Shown one piece after another: positions 25,671 to 34,901 of a stretch of DNA of 64,000 bases. Both the position numbers and the translations under genes were made by a program. A model generated the notes under the pieces. It had not been told where the DNA came from. It saw only the letters and a list, made by a program, of their open reading frames with translations, and made no database searches. The stretch is from Caldora sp965222765 (GTDB lineage: Bacteria > Cyanobacteriota > Cyanobacteriia > Cyanobacteriales > Coleofasciculaceae): assembly GCA_965222765.1 (NCBI GenBank), contig CBDCVG010000078.1:62001-126000 (forward strand). The letters are read 5' to 3'. Numbering within the stretch: position 1 is the first letter of the stretch; the number at the start of each line of letters is the position of its first letter.

Positions 25671-26339
25671 TCAGATTCGTAGTCGATAGCCTATACCCCT
25701 GACAGTCTCAATTAAGTCACTACCTAGCTTTTTCCGTAGGTAACCCACGTAAACATCAACGATATTAGAACCAGGATCATAGTCATAACCCCAAACATGA
25801 TCCAGTATTTGTTCACGACTCAGCACTTGTCCTTTATGGCGCAAAAAGGTTTCTAAGAGGCTGAACTCTCGTGTTGGTAACTCCACATCTCTGTCCTTCA
25901 CCTGTACTCTACGGGTACGCAAGTCAAGGACAAGATCACCAGCCTTGAGTTCTGTTTCCTCTTGGGTGCTAGATTTTTGACGGGAGCGCAAGCGCAAGCG
26001 CACCCGTGCTAGCAGTTCTTCAAAACGAAAGGGCTTGGTAACATAATCATCTGCACCACCTTCTAGTCCAGCCACCTTGTCAGTCAAATCATCACGAGCT
26101 GAGAGGATAATAATGGGTAGTTGTGCTCCTTGCCCTCGCAACTCTTCCAAAACAGTCAAACCATCTTTGATAGGAAGCCCCAAGTCCAGTAGCAGCAGGT
26201 CAAAACTTTCGCTCAGAGCCAAGCAAATTACTTCATCAGCATCTTTGGCAATCTCACTAGTAAAGCCATTGGCACGCAAACCTTTTTCTAGGAAGGCAGC
26301 AATGCGAGGTTCATCCTCAGCGATTAGTATACGACTCAT
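25671..26339 (-). CDS. OmpR/PhoB-family response regulator
   Basis: 222 residues. The receiver (1-120) has Asp in LLLLDLGLPIKDG and Lys in YVTKPFRF. The C-terminal winged helix (about 130-222) shows LPTREFSLLETFLRHKGQVL, then ILDHVWGYDYDPGSNIVDVYVGYLRKKLG, the PhoB/OmpR signature. It binds DNA as a phosphorylated dimer to control transcription. Its start overlaps the end of the upstream histidine-kinase gene by 23 bases, so the two form a two-component pair. The signal sensed is unknown. Confidence 0.93.
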   Translation of the reverse strand: MSRILIAEDEPRIAAFLEKGLRANGFTSEIAKDADEVICLALSESFDLLLLDLGLPIKDGLTVLEELRGQGAQLPIIILSARDDLTDKVAGLEGGADDYVTKPFRFEELLARVRLRLRSRQKSSTQEETELKAGDLVLDLRTRRVQVKDRDVELPTREFSLLETFLRHKGQVLSREQILDHVWGYDYDPGSNIVDVYVGYLRKKLGSDLIETVRGIGYRLRI

Positions 26340-27843
26340 GAGACGAAATTTCCTGAAGTGGTTCTAACGGCAAAACAATCGTGAAGGTTGATCCAGTACC
26401 TAGTTGACTAACTAGTTCAACATAACCACCGTGAGCATGAACAATTGCTCGTACGATGGCAAGTCCCAAACCAGCACCTTCAGAGCGTCTACGGCTCTGA
26501 GCAGCCCTAGCAAAACGCTCGAAAATGTGCTCTAAATCTTTAGGAGCAATTCCTTCTCCAGTATCGCGTACCCAAAAGCGCACGCTGTTTTGATCCATAG
26601 CAGAACCTAAAACAATCATATCAGTTTCAATTGTATGCTGGGCAGCATTCTGAGCCAGATTCATTATTGCTTGAGTAATTCGTTGGTGGTCAACAACAAT
26701 AGAACCTTCTCCCTGAGACTCTAATTCCCAGTTGCGATTTGCTAAGGCTTCGGCTTCCTCAAAGAGCTCTTTAGTCAAGGTACTAACTTCTAGAGTTTCT
26801 GGTTGCAGAAAATCCGGTTGCTCGATCTTTGCTAAGAGAATCAGATCTTCAACAAAGCGGTTCATGCGCTGGATCTCATCGATAACTAATTCAATAGTTT
26901 CATGTTGTTCTTGAGGATCATTTCCCAACACTTCTAGGTGACCCTGAATAATTGTCAGTGGTGTACGCAGTTCATGACTGGCGTCATTAATAAAATTTCT
27001 TTGAATACTCAAAACTTCTTCAAGACGGTCCATTATCTTGTTGAAGGTTGTGGCTAGCTCAGCCAATTCAGCAACTCCTTGTACTGAAATCCGTTGTTTT
27101 AGATCCCCCTGTGTGATCATAGAACGGGCAGTTTGTGAGAGCGAGCGCAACGGAACTAGTATCTGTTCAGAAATTATCCATGCTAGAACCACACTCAGGA
27201 CAAAGATACCTAGTAGCACTCTAACAACAATGGTTAATGTTTCTACTGCTTCCTGGCGTTTCTCTGCGGTGGCATGGGCAGCCACAAATACACCTCGTAC
27301 CTCTCCGTCAATCGTCAATGGTTCAGCCAAATAAATAATACTACCGATATCCCTATCAGTAGTTTCCTTTTGACCCTCTAGTGGTTGAGTCACTTGTGCC
27401 CAGCGATTGAGTAGGTTGAGATCTTGTTGTAGTAACTGAGGTAGTGCTCTAGGGCTAGATTGGTAGAATTTACCATTGAAGAAGGTAATGAAATAAATTT
27501 GGTCTTTAGGTACTTCCCTCCGTAGAAAGTCATGGAAAAGATTATCGAGCTTCTTCGGTGTTAACTCTTGTCCAATAGATATTTTTTGATCGAAAAAGTC
27601 CTGAAATGCTTCTAGCTCTTCAGCTAAATCTTCTCTAACTTGTTGGTCTATCTTGTAAAAAACAATCTTATAGAAGAGGGGAATGGATAATCCTACAAAA
27701 AAGATGATCAGTGCCAGATAACAGGCAAATATACGAGTACGAGCTTCTCCCAAAAAGCCATGTTGTTTAGAGCCTGTTTTTTCCTTTACTACGTCACTCT
27801 TTTGACTGCTTCGTGCAGTAGAGATTTTTGTCTGCTCAGTCAT
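26317..27843 (-). CDS. Membrane sensor histidine kinase
   Basis: 508 residues from the ATG at 27843, preceded by GGGGAGG 12 bases upstream; a longer frame to 27930 is less likely. Helix 1 is near residues 38-58 and helix 2 near 200-225, with a periplasmic sensor loop of about 140 residues between. HAMP, HisKA and HATPase domains follow. The phosphorylated His is in NDASHELRTPLT, the N-box in NLAQNAAQHT, and the G boxes in DTGEGI and GAGLGLAIV. It phosphorylates the overlapping OmpR-type regulator and possibly the two extra receivers downstream. The sensor loop matches no domain that I recognise. Confidence 0.92.
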   Translation of the reverse strand: MTEQTKISTARSSQKSDVVKEKTGSKQHGFLGEARTRIFACYLALIIFFVGLSIPLFYKIVFYKIDQQVREDLAEELEAFQDFFDQKISIGQELTPKKLDNLFHDFLRREVPKDQIYFITFFNGKFYQSSPRALPQLLQQDLNLLNRWAQVTQPLEGQKETTDRDIGSIIYLAEPLTIDGEVRGVFVAAHATAEKRQEAVETLTIVVRVLLGIFVLSVVLAWIISEQILVPLRSLSQTARSMITQGDLKQRISVQGVAELAELATTFNKIMDRLEEVLSIQRNFINDASHELRTPLTIIQGHLEVLGNDPQEQHETIELVIDEIQRMNRFVEDLILLAKIEQPDFLQPETLEVSTLTKELFEEAEALANRNWELESQGEGSIVVDHQRITQAIMNLAQNAAQHTIETDMIVLGSAMDQNSVRFWVRDTGEGIAPKDLEHIFERFARAAQSRRRSEGAGLGLAIVRAIVHAHGGYVELVSQLGTGSTFTIVLPLEPLQEISSHESYTNR

Positions 27844-27883
27844 GAATTTTGACATCCTCCCCGACCTGCTTAACCTGAGATCG

Positions 27884-27913
27884 GGAAATCCAAAAAGTAC
27901 TTTTGGGATTTCC
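27884..27913. repeat. 30-bp near-perfect palindrome in the kinase leader
   Basis: GGAAATCC (27884-27891) and GGATTTCC (27906-27913) flank AAAAAGTACTTTTG, itself nearly palindromic. It lies 40 bases upstream of the kinase start. Read with the adjacent GGGGAGGATGTCAA on the minus strand it also resembles a relic of an IS200/IS605 end. It could be an operator or hairpin in the leader. Confidence 0.55.
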
Positions 27914-28041
27914 TTGTTGCTGGAGGACACATTAACTTAGTCTTGATAGTGAAATTTTGCCTGAGTACTAATTTTACTCTCTAGTTCAGTTGATAGCAAT
28001 CTTGGCGAGCTGACAATTATATGACTTTTCAGGGTATTCGT

Positions 28042-29037
28042 TCAAGTTTTGTAACTCATATTTCTCAAGATAGATAATCTTTCCGTGCGCCAATGGTTGA
28101 GTGCTCCTTGCAATCTGGAGGGCAACCAGCTGTCGTACTGGGAATAAACTGGTAAACGTGGCACTAACTGCCATCCAGCTGGCTCAAGAATTTCTCTAAG
28201 TCTCTGGAGATGGGGATGGGGATAATCGGGATTTACTTCATCTTTTGGCCCAATGCCTCCCAAATCTCTAGCACCAGCTTCTACACAGGCAAGTAACCAC
28301 TCAGGTTCTGGGACTAAGTTGGGGGGAATTTGCAATGTAATCTCTTTTGGGAGAATTTTACGGGCTTGGGCAATGACTTTTGGTAGCTGCTCAGGAATAA
28401 AAGCAGGAGCAGGCCAATTTTGTTGACTCCCAGGACTATAGGGTTGCAAGATCACTTCTTGGATATGACCATAGCAAGAATGGAGCTGAGCAATTGCCTC
28501 TAGGGTTTCCCACCAATTTTCCTCTGTCTCCCCAATTCCTAACAGTAAACCAGTAGTAAAAGGAATGCCCAACCTTCCTGCCCATTCCAACTGTTGCAGT
28601 CGCAGTTGTGGCATTTTACTGGGAGCCTGTCGATGAACTGTTTTGAGTAATTGGGGCGTTAACTGCTCTAGCATTAACCCCATTGATACATTTACTTGCT
28701 TCAAGGCTTTCATTTCAGGAAAACTCAATGGTCCTACATTGGTATGAGGCAGAAATCCCCAGCCAAGAGCTAATTCACAAAGCTCATAAATCTTCTGAAA
28801 CCAGGATTCTCGTCGTGATGAATTAGGATGTACCTCACCACTGAGGATGAGAATCTCACAGACGTTTTGAGACTGAAGCTCTCTGAGTTTGTTTTCTGCT
28901 TCTGCTAGGGTTAACCAAGGGCTTTTCCCTGGATCAGTACGAAAGTTACAGTAGGTACAGCGATTAAAGCACTCGTAGGTCGGAACCATAGTGTAAGCAG
29001 GACTGTAACTAACTTTACAACAATCAGAAATTGGCAT
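28042..29037 (-). CDS. cofG: FO synthase subunit 1 (CofG)
   Basis: 331 residues. A radical SAM enzyme with the iron-sulfur motif CFNRCTYC near residue 25. With CofH it makes 7,8-didemethyl-8-hydroxy-5-deazariboflavin (FO), which in cyanobacteria serves as the light-harvesting chromophore of DNA photolyase. Family segments include ILILSGEVHPNSSRR, PHTNVGPLSFPEM and LQIPPNLVPEPEW. Length is normal and the gene is complete. No cofH is in the window; cyanobacteria usually keep the two apart. The nearest same-strand neighbour downstream is the sensor kinase, with no sign of a shared operon. Confidence 0.93.
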   Translation of the reverse strand: MPISDCCKVSYSPAYTMVPTYECFNRCTYCNFRTDPGKSPWLTLAEAENKLRELQSQNVCEILILSGEVHPNSSRRESWFQKIYELCELALGWGFLPHTNVGPLSFPEMKALKQVNVSMGLMLEQLTPQLLKTVHRQAPSKMPQLRLQQLEWAGRLGIPFTTGLLLGIGETEENWWETLEAIAQLHSCYGHIQEVILQPYSPGSQQNWPAPAFIPEQLPKVIAQARKILPKEITLQIPPNLVPEPEWLLACVEAGARDLGGIGPKDEVNPDYPHPHLQRLREILEPAGWQLVPRLPVYSQYDSWLPSRLQGALNHWRTERLSILRNMSYKT

Positions 29038-29344
29038 AGTATTGCGAGTCTATAAGATTGAAATCTTAATTAATAGTATTTTGGGGACAAAAACTCAACT
29101 TTAGTTCTTGTTTCTACATCTAAAACCTAAAACCTAAATTTTGAGATCAATAACTGTCAATATCTTGGATGTGGTCTATTGGACAAATCCTTATCAAACC
29201 TTTATTGACCCTTTACACAGGTTAGGACAGCTAACCTGCTCATTCACCTATAATTCAATGAGGGGCTATTGTTTCCATTTCTTGCTCCCTTGGGTCATAC
29301 TAGAGTGGAGCTTTGACTTAAGTGGCACTACCTGAGTTTGATCG

Positions 29345-29382
29345 ACCCATATATCGGTCGATCAATGAGCCGATATATGGGT
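29345..29382. promoter_or_regulatory. Perfect 13-bp inverted repeat before the Ser/Thr kinase gene
   Basis: ACCCATATATCGG at 29345-29357 pairs exactly with CCGATATATGGGT at 29370-29382 over a 12-base loop. It ends 43 bases before the kinase start codon. The 390-base gap from cofG otherwise shows no gene. It may be an operator for a dimeric repressor or an mRNA hairpin near the ribosome site. Confidence 0.6.
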
Positions 29383-29425
29383 GCAAAAGTGAAGATAAAC
29401 CTTGAATTTGACCCTGTGCGTTTCC

Positions 29426-31771
29426 ATGATTTTGAACAATCGCTATCAAGTAGTTCGAGTTTTGGGTAGTGGTAGCTTTGGCAGAACTTTTCTGGTTGAA
29501 GATACTCACATGCCTTCAAAACGCCTGTGTGTTCTCAAGCAACTTAAACCGATTGAGGATAATCCTGAATATTATCAATCTGTTCAAGAGCGGTTCAAGC
29601 GAGAAGCAGCTGTCTTGGAAACGCTAGGCAATGGTCATGACCAAATTCCCAGTTTATACGCCTACTTTGAACAAGCGGGACAGTTTTTCTTAGTGCAGGA
29701 ATGGATTGAAGGTCAAACACTCACCCAAAAATTGCAAGCAGAAATCATACTAAAGGAAGATGCAGTTAAAGAAATATTGATTAGTGTTTTGTCTGTTTTA
29801 GATTATGTCCATGATAAACAGATTATTCATCGAGATATCAAGCCCGAAAATATAATGCTGCGACAACAGGATGGTAAACCTGTTTTAATTGATTTCGGAG
29901 CTGTTAAAGAAGCAATGGGTAAGGCAATGAATGATTTAGAGGCCTCCGCTTCTATTGCCATTGGTACACTAGGTTATATGTCCTCAGAGCAGGTAGCAGG
30001 CAGACCCGTCTACTCCAGTGATCTCTACAGTCTGGGGATGACTGCAATTCGTCTATTAATTGGAAAATCATTTAAAGATATAGAGACAGACCCTAATACA
30101 GGTCAGCTACTTTGGCGCTCTCATGCCTTGAATGTTAGTGATCAATTAGCAGCAATTTTAGATAAAGCAATTCAGTCTCATCAACGCGATCGCTACATTA
30201 GTGCTCAACAGATGCTCTTAAGTATACAAGAGATACAGAAGCCGATTTGTGTTAGTGAGCCTACTGTTATTCAGCTGAATGGTAATTTGTCAAGGGGCTT
30301 TCCCTCTGTCAAGAGTATTCCCCTGAGTGAGGCACTCCTAACTATTAATTCTAGGAACGACACCAAACTGCAACTATCCCTAGAGGCTATAGCACCTGAG
30401 TTGGGTTCAACCATGAAGGGATTTCTCTCAAGAAGCTATAAGTCAGCTGAATCTTCAATTCAATCTTTTTTTGGCGGCCGATCTTCAACTCAGGTTCAAG
30501 CTAGTTTATCCAACTCCCAACACAAATTATTACTCGGTGGTGCAATTGTGATCCTTGCATTTGGGGGATTAATGGGAATGGGAGGTTTTGGATCCGCTTC
30601 TAGAGAGGAACTTACTTCCTCTACTAAAAGTACTTTATCTGAAACCAGTGGAGAGTTAATAACTGGTTTAACAGAAAACTTGACCTCAGAAGACGAAGTT
30701 ACAGAGCTCTTGGAGCGGGGTGAAGAAAAGTATCAAAGAGAAGACTACACCGGAGCGATTGAGGATTTTAGTGAAGCTCTTTGGCTAGACCCTAAAAATG
30801 CTCAAGCTTACAACCACAGAGGTCTTGCTTACCTTAATCTAGAGGGTACACCAGAGGCAATAGAAGAAGATATTAATCAGATTCCTAGTGATACTCCTAA
30901 AGATTTTGCTTCTGAGAGTAACCAAGGAAATGCCTTCACTGATTTAGGTAATATACAAATTGCTATTGAGGATTTTAATCAATCACTGCGATTAGTTCCG
31001 AGTAATGCCCAAGTCTACAATAACAGAGGTCTTGCCTACCTGCGCTTAGGGAATATACCAGAGGCAATAGAGGATTTTAATCATGGGATTGAAATTGATC
31101 CTAGCTATGCTCCAACTTACAACAACCGAGGTCTTGCCCGCCTTGAATTAGATGATCCTGCTGCGATTGCAGATTTTAATGAGGCTCTGCGCCTCGACCC
31201 GGACTATGCCGAAGCTTATAATAGTCGAGGTCTTGTTTACTACAGTTTAAACGATACCAAAGCTGCGATCGCGGATTTTAATGAGGCTCTGCGCCTCGAC
31301 CCGGACTATGCCCAAGCTTACAATAATCTAGGTCTGGCTCGCACTAAACTAAATGATCTCAAAGGAGCAATCTCAGATTTCGCTGAGGCACTGCGGTTGG
31401 AGCCTAAATATACTGAAGCCTACAATAATCGGGGTCTGGCTAAGACTAAACTTAGGGATACAAAAGGTGCACTTAAGGATTTCAATCAGGCTATTGAAGT
31501 CGAGCCTACTTCAGCTGTCTACAATAACCGAGGTTTGGCTAGAATTGAACTTGGGGATATAGAAGGTGCTCTCAAAGATTTTCATCAGGCTCTTGAGATT
31601 GATCCTAAATATGCCGAAGCTTTCAAAAATTTGGCTGATGTTCGTGCTAAACAAAGTAATATACATAGTGCGATCGCCGATTATCAAAAAGCCGCAGAAC
31701 TTTATCTAGAACAAGGAGCAACAGCTCAATACCAAAAATCTCTAGATGAGATTAAAAAGCTTCAACAGTAG
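29426..31771 (+). CDS. Ser/Thr protein kinase with C-terminal TPR repeats
   Basis: 781 residues from ATG 29426 (MILNNRYQ); the longer frame from TTG 29402 only adds eight residues. The Hanks-type kinase domain (about 8-275) has GSGSFG, the ATP lysine in LCVLKQL, the catalytic loop HRDIKPENIM and the DFG motif in LIDFGAVKEA. One transmembrane helix (LLLGGAIVILAFGGLMG) is near residue 375. About eight TPR units follow, with repeated AYNNRGLA-LxD-AI-DFNEALRLDP patterns; two adjacent units at 31153-31320 are almost identical and look recently duplicated. The kinase would be cytoplasmic and the TPR part outside the membrane, typical of cyanobacterial sensor kinases. The substrate is unknown. Confidence 0.94.
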   Translation: MILNNRYQVVRVLGSGSFGRTFLVEDTHMPSKRLCVLKQLKPIEDNPEYYQSVQERFKREAAVLETLGNGHDQIPSLYAYFEQAGQFFLVQEWIEGQTLTQKLQAEIILKEDAVKEILISVLSVLDYVHDKQIIHRDIKPENIMLRQQDGKPVLIDFGAVKEAMGKAMNDLEASASIAIGTLGYMSSEQVAGRPVYSSDLYSLGMTAIRLLIGKSFKDIETDPNTGQLLWRSHALNVSDQLAAILDKAIQSHQRDRYISAQQMLLSIQEIQKPICVSEPTVIQLNGNLSRGFPSVKSIPLSEALLTINSRNDTKLQLSLEAIAPELGSTMKGFLSRSYKSAESSIQSFFGGRSSTQVQASLSNSQHKLLLGGAIVILAFGGLMGMGGFGSASREELTSSTKSTLSETSGELITGLTENLTSEDEVTELLERGEEKYQREDYTGAIEDFSEALWLDPKNAQAYNHRGLAYLNLEGTPEAIEEDINQIPSDTPKDFASESNQGNAFTDLGNIQIAIEDFNQSLRLVPSNAQVYNNRGLAYLRLGNIPEAIEDFNHGIEIDPSYAPTYNNRGLARLELDDPAAIADFNEALRLDPDYAEAYNSRGLVYYSLNDTKAAIADFNEALRLDPDYAQAYNNLGLARTKLNDLKGAISDFAEALRLEPKYTEAYNNRGLAKTKLRDTKGALKDFNQAIEVEPTSAVYNNRGLARIELGDIEGALKDFHQALEIDPKYAEAFKNLADVRAKQSNIHSAIADYQKAAELYLEQGATAQYQKSLDEIKKLQQ

Positions 31772-31833
31772 CTAGTACCGCTGCACGGAATTAAGAATTA
31801 AGAATGCTTATAGAGTAAGGATTCTATCGATTC

Positions 31834-32229
31834 TTAATTCTCAATTCTCAATTTACAAACCCATTTCCATAAAGGATGACTTGCTCCTTGTTGGCAAATC
31901 CGGCATACTTGTTGCTCTAGACGCTTCTGTTCAGTAGCAGGTATTCCCAGTAAAATATTGCGACTCTGCCAGACTAAAACAGCAGCAGTCATACCAATAC
32001 AAATGCCTAGTCCTAGTGCAGGTAGACGATTGTAGGCGATACCATATCGTAGTGCTGCCCAGGTAAAATGCGATCGCAACAGGGAAATTTCATAACGCCA
32101 ACCCCATAAACTCAAAGGTCCTAGAGTAATCCAGAGGATGCCAACTACTAACCATCGAGCATAGACAGTCAGCTCATGTAACCTTTGTACTTTCTCCTTG
32201 AAGGTGGGATCAAACTTGTCTGGTGGCAA
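31834..32229 (-). CDS. Conserved small membrane protein downstream of secF
   Basis: 131 residues with two predicted membrane helices (WLVVGILWITLGPLSLWGW and LPALGLGICIGMTAAVLVW). A CRICQQGASHP segment lies near the C-terminus with two cysteines. I do not recognise a named family, though it looks like a conserved cyanobacterial protein. It is the last gene of the pdhB-secD-secF block, 35 bases after secF, with a CAATTCT/CAATTTT heptamer repeat between. The C-terminus also runs into a TTCTCAA-type repeat. Function is unknown. Confidence 0.72.
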   Translation of the reverse strand: MPPDKFDPTFKEKVQRLHELTVYARWLVVGILWITLGPLSLWGWRYEISLLRSHFTWAALRYGIAYNRLPALGLGICIGMTAAVLVWQSRNILLGIPATEQKRLEQQVCRICQQGASHPLWKWVCKLRIEN

Positions 32230-32264
32230 TTCTCAATTCTCAATTCTCAATTTTCAATTTTCAA

Positions 32265-33296
32265 TTATGCTTCGTCGGAAAATTCAGCATCAATTACCGG
32301 TGTAGATGGAGTATCGGTTATTGATGGAGATTCAGTTTCTTCTACTACTGACTCCGGTTCAGGAGGTTGAGGTTGTGGGTTACGCTCTCTCCAAAAGGCT
32401 AGTAGGGTGCTAGCAATAAAAATACTCGAATAAGCTCCAGAGATGAAGCCAATGATTAGTGTCAGAGCGAAATACTTTAGGGTTTCTCCCCCAAACAAAA
32501 AGATTGCTAATAGAGGAAGTATGGTGGTTAAAGTAGTGTTGATTGACCTTGTAAGGGTTTGATTAACTGCCTCTTCTACTACTTGGTTAATTGGCTGCTT
32601 GGGATTGAATTTGATAACCTCCCGCACCCGGTCGTAAATCACCACTGTATCATTAACAGAAAACCCAATAATTGTCAATAGAGCAACAATAAATAGGGTA
32701 TTCACTTCCAAACCCACCACCAAACCAAAGATGGAGAAAATCCCTACTGTAATCAATACATCGTGGAACAGAGCGACAAAAGCAAAGAAGGCATAATCAA
32801 ACCGGAAACGGAAGGTGAGGTAGATGAGGATACCAACAAAGGCGAGGAGTAGGGCGAGTAAACCAGAAGCAAGAAGTTCTTTTCCTAGGGTTGGGCCAAC
32901 GGTATCAATTTGGGTAGATTTGGGATCAAAAGCACCAATTTCCTGCTTGAGGGTGTTTTCCAGTTGACTGCGTTCTTCAACATCCAAGGTTTTTGAGCGA
33001 ATACTCAGAATCGGTTGCTCTCCTAAACCTTTGACAATTTGGATACTGCTGTCACCTAAACCCTGTGCCGTCATAACTTCCCGAACCACTGCTGTCTCAA
33101 TTGGTTCGTCGCAATTTCCTGGTTGAGTACAGTCTCTTTGTAATTGCAGCCTAGTACCACCAACAAAATCTAGACCTAAACGTAATGGAGCTCCAAGCTG
33201 TACCGTGGAAATTAGCATTGCTATAATACCAGCCAGGATAAAGGTAGCAGAGATACCCCACCAAAGCGATCGCTGTTTGATTAGATTGAGTTTCAT
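32265..33296 (-). CDS. secF: Protein translocase subunit SecF
   Basis: 343 residues, an RND-type six-helix membrane protein that with SecD uses proton-motive force to help protein export. It has the family stretches LRLGLDFVGGTRLQLQ near the N-terminus, TLGKELLASG, and GFSVNDTVVIYDRVREVIK in helix 4. The C-terminal tail after about residue 305 is acidic and Pro/Ser-rich. It follows secD on the same strand with a 94-base spacer filled by GGTTATT and ACAAACA type repeats, and is followed by a small membrane protein. Complete. Confidence 0.96.
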   Translation of the reverse strand: MKLNLIKQRSLWWGISATFILAGIIAMLISTVQLGAPLRLGLDFVGGTRLQLQRDCTQPGNCDEPIETAVVREVMTAQGLGDSSIQIVKGLGEQPILSIRSKTLDVEERSQLENTLKQEIGAFDPKSTQIDTVGPTLGKELLASGLLALLLAFVGILIYLTFRFRFDYAFFAFVALFHDVLITVGIFSIFGLVVGLEVNTLFIVALLTIIGFSVNDTVVIYDRVREVIKFNPKQPINQVVEEAVNQTLTRSINTTLTTILPLLAIFLFGGETLKYFALTLIIGFISGAYSSIFIASTLLAFWRERNPQPQPPEPESVVEETESPSITDTPSTPVIDAEFSDEA

Positions 33297-33390
33297 ATTG
33301 ATTTGGTTATTGGTTATTGGTTATTGGTTGTTTGTTATTGGTTATTAGTTATTAAACAAACGACAAACAACAAACAACAAACAACAAAGT
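33297..33390. repeat. Heptamer repeats in the secD-secF spacer
   Basis: Successive GGTTATT units followed by ACAAACA/ACAAACG units fill the spacer; the two blocks are partly complementary and could fold. A similar arrangement fills the pdhB-secD spacer (34792-34901). Confidence 0.8.
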
Positions 33391-34791
33391 TTATTTCACT
33401 GATGCTGGCAGGTTAGGACAAAAAAGTTCTGGTTTTTGGCGAACTCCTGGGAATCCCAACACTGTTATCAGGGTAAAGGTGCGGCTACAGGTAAGAGCGG
33501 TAAACATACTTACAAGTACCCCAATTGCTAAAGTTACGGCAAAACCTCTTACCAAACCTGAACCCTGCCAACCTAATACTGCACAAGCAATTAAGGTTGT
33601 GACATTAGCGTCCAAAATGCTGGAAAATGCTCGGTAAAAGCCTGACTCAACTGAACGATACAAAGATTTACCCGCTCTTAATTCTTCTCGTGTCCGCTCA
33701 AAAATTAGTACATTGGCATCAACAGCCATACCAATGCTGAGAATAAAACCAGCAATTCCGGGTAGAGTCAAGGTAACACTTACTAGAGCAAAAACAGCAA
33801 TAGTCAGTAGGGCGTAAATAATCAGAGAAACATCAGCAATTACTCCAGGAAGCCGGTAGTAAACTACCATGAATACCAGTACTAAAGTTAAACCTCCAAT
33901 TGCTGCATAAACACTGCGTCGGATACTATCTTGTCCGAGAGTCGCACCGACAGTACGATTTTCGATAATTTCTACTGGCACTGGCAAAGCACCACCCCGC
34001 AGCTGCACGGCAAATTCGTTGGCAGATTCAAACCTATAGTTACCTGTAATTACAGCTGAACCTCCAGTAATACCAGCTTGAGCAAATTCTGGTCCTACTG
34101 TAGGAGCACTAATTAGAGCATCATCTAAGAAAATACCAATGCTACGCCCTGTTCCTGCCAAGTTTTTTGTCAACTCAGCAAACTCGTCTCCTCCTTTCGC
34201 ATCAAAACGGATGGCAACTTCCCAGTTATCCCCATTTGGCAGGGGTTGGGGACGAGCATCTTTGAGGTTTTTACCAGTGAGCTTGGCGGGTTCAAATAAG
34301 TCAGAGATTGCCTCTTTACTAATTTGGATCTCTTCTTGATTTTTAGCGATCGCTTCTTCATCGCCATTTTCCCTGAGTTCTTCCTGCTGTTGCAGTTTTG
34401 CTGCTAGCAACTGTTGTTCAATCAGTACCTGGGATTCTGTGCCTGGTTTTTGCTCCCGGAAATCCAGTTCTGCTGTACCACCAAGTACCCTTTCTGCCTG
34501 TTGGGGATCATTAACACCGGGTAACTGTACTAAGATTTGTTCAGAGCCAACGGTTTGCACCACTGCTTCTGAAACCCCAAGTCCGTTAACCCGACGTTCT
34601 ACTACAACTTTAAGATCCTCCAGTTGTTCTGGGGTAATTTGGGGAATCTCTTCTGTAGCCTTTGCCTGAATAGTTAGTTGTGCTCCTCCTTGTAAATCCA
34701 ATCCCAAACGGATGGGAAATTTCAGCAGTATGCCGATTGCCGCAATCACAAGGACGGTAATTAAAGCTAATACAAAACGCTGTCTTTGCAT
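33391..34791 (-). CDS. secD: Protein translocase subunit SecD
   Basis: 466 residues, the usual cyanobacterial length. The first helix is followed by the GLDLQGGAQLTIQ motif and the P1 head domain (VQLPGVNDPQQAERVLGGTA). The six-helix RND core follows with IAGFILSIGMAVDANVLIFERTREE, the conserved proton-path aspartate region. SecD and SecF drive late steps of protein translocation through SecYEG. It lies between pdhB and secF on the same strand; this order is common in cyanobacteria. Intact and unremarkable. Confidence 0.97.
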   Translation of the reverse strand: MQRQRFVLALITVLVIAAIGILLKFPIRLGLDLQGGAQLTIQAKATEEIPQITPEQLEDLKVVVERRVNGLGVSEAVVQTVGSEQILVQLPGVNDPQQAERVLGGTAELDFREQKPGTESQVLIEQQLLAAKLQQQEELRENGDEEAIAKNQEEIQISKEAISDLFEPAKLTGKNLKDARPQPLPNGDNWEVAIRFDAKGGDEFAELTKNLAGTGRSIGIFLDDALISAPTVGPEFAQAGITGGSAVITGNYRFESANEFAVQLRGGALPVPVEIIENRTVGATLGQDSIRRSVYAAIGGLTLVLVFMVVYYRLPGVIADVSLIIYALLTIAVFALVSVTLTLPGIAGFILSIGMAVDANVLIFERTREELRAGKSLYRSVESGFYRAFSSILDANVTTLIACAVLGWQGSGLVRGFAVTLAIGVLVSMFTALTCSRTFTLITVLGFPGVRQKPELFCPNLPASVK

Positions 34792-34901
34792 AATTGTTAT
34801 TGGTTATTAGTTATTGGTTATTGGTTATTAGTCATTAGTCATTAGTCATTAGGACAAATAACAAACGACAAACGACAAACAACAAATAACCAACAACCAG
34901 C
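34792..34901. repeat. Heptamer repeats in the pdhB-secD spacer
   Basis: Blocks of GGTTATT/AGTTATT/AGTCATT units are followed by ACAAACG/ACAAATA units, which are roughly the complement. This mirrors the secD-secF spacer. Confidence 0.8.

Noticed and set aside
32265..34791. secD/secF as part of an accessory region
   Set aside because: They are ordinary housekeeping genes in the usual cyanobacterial order; only the spacers are repeat-rich.
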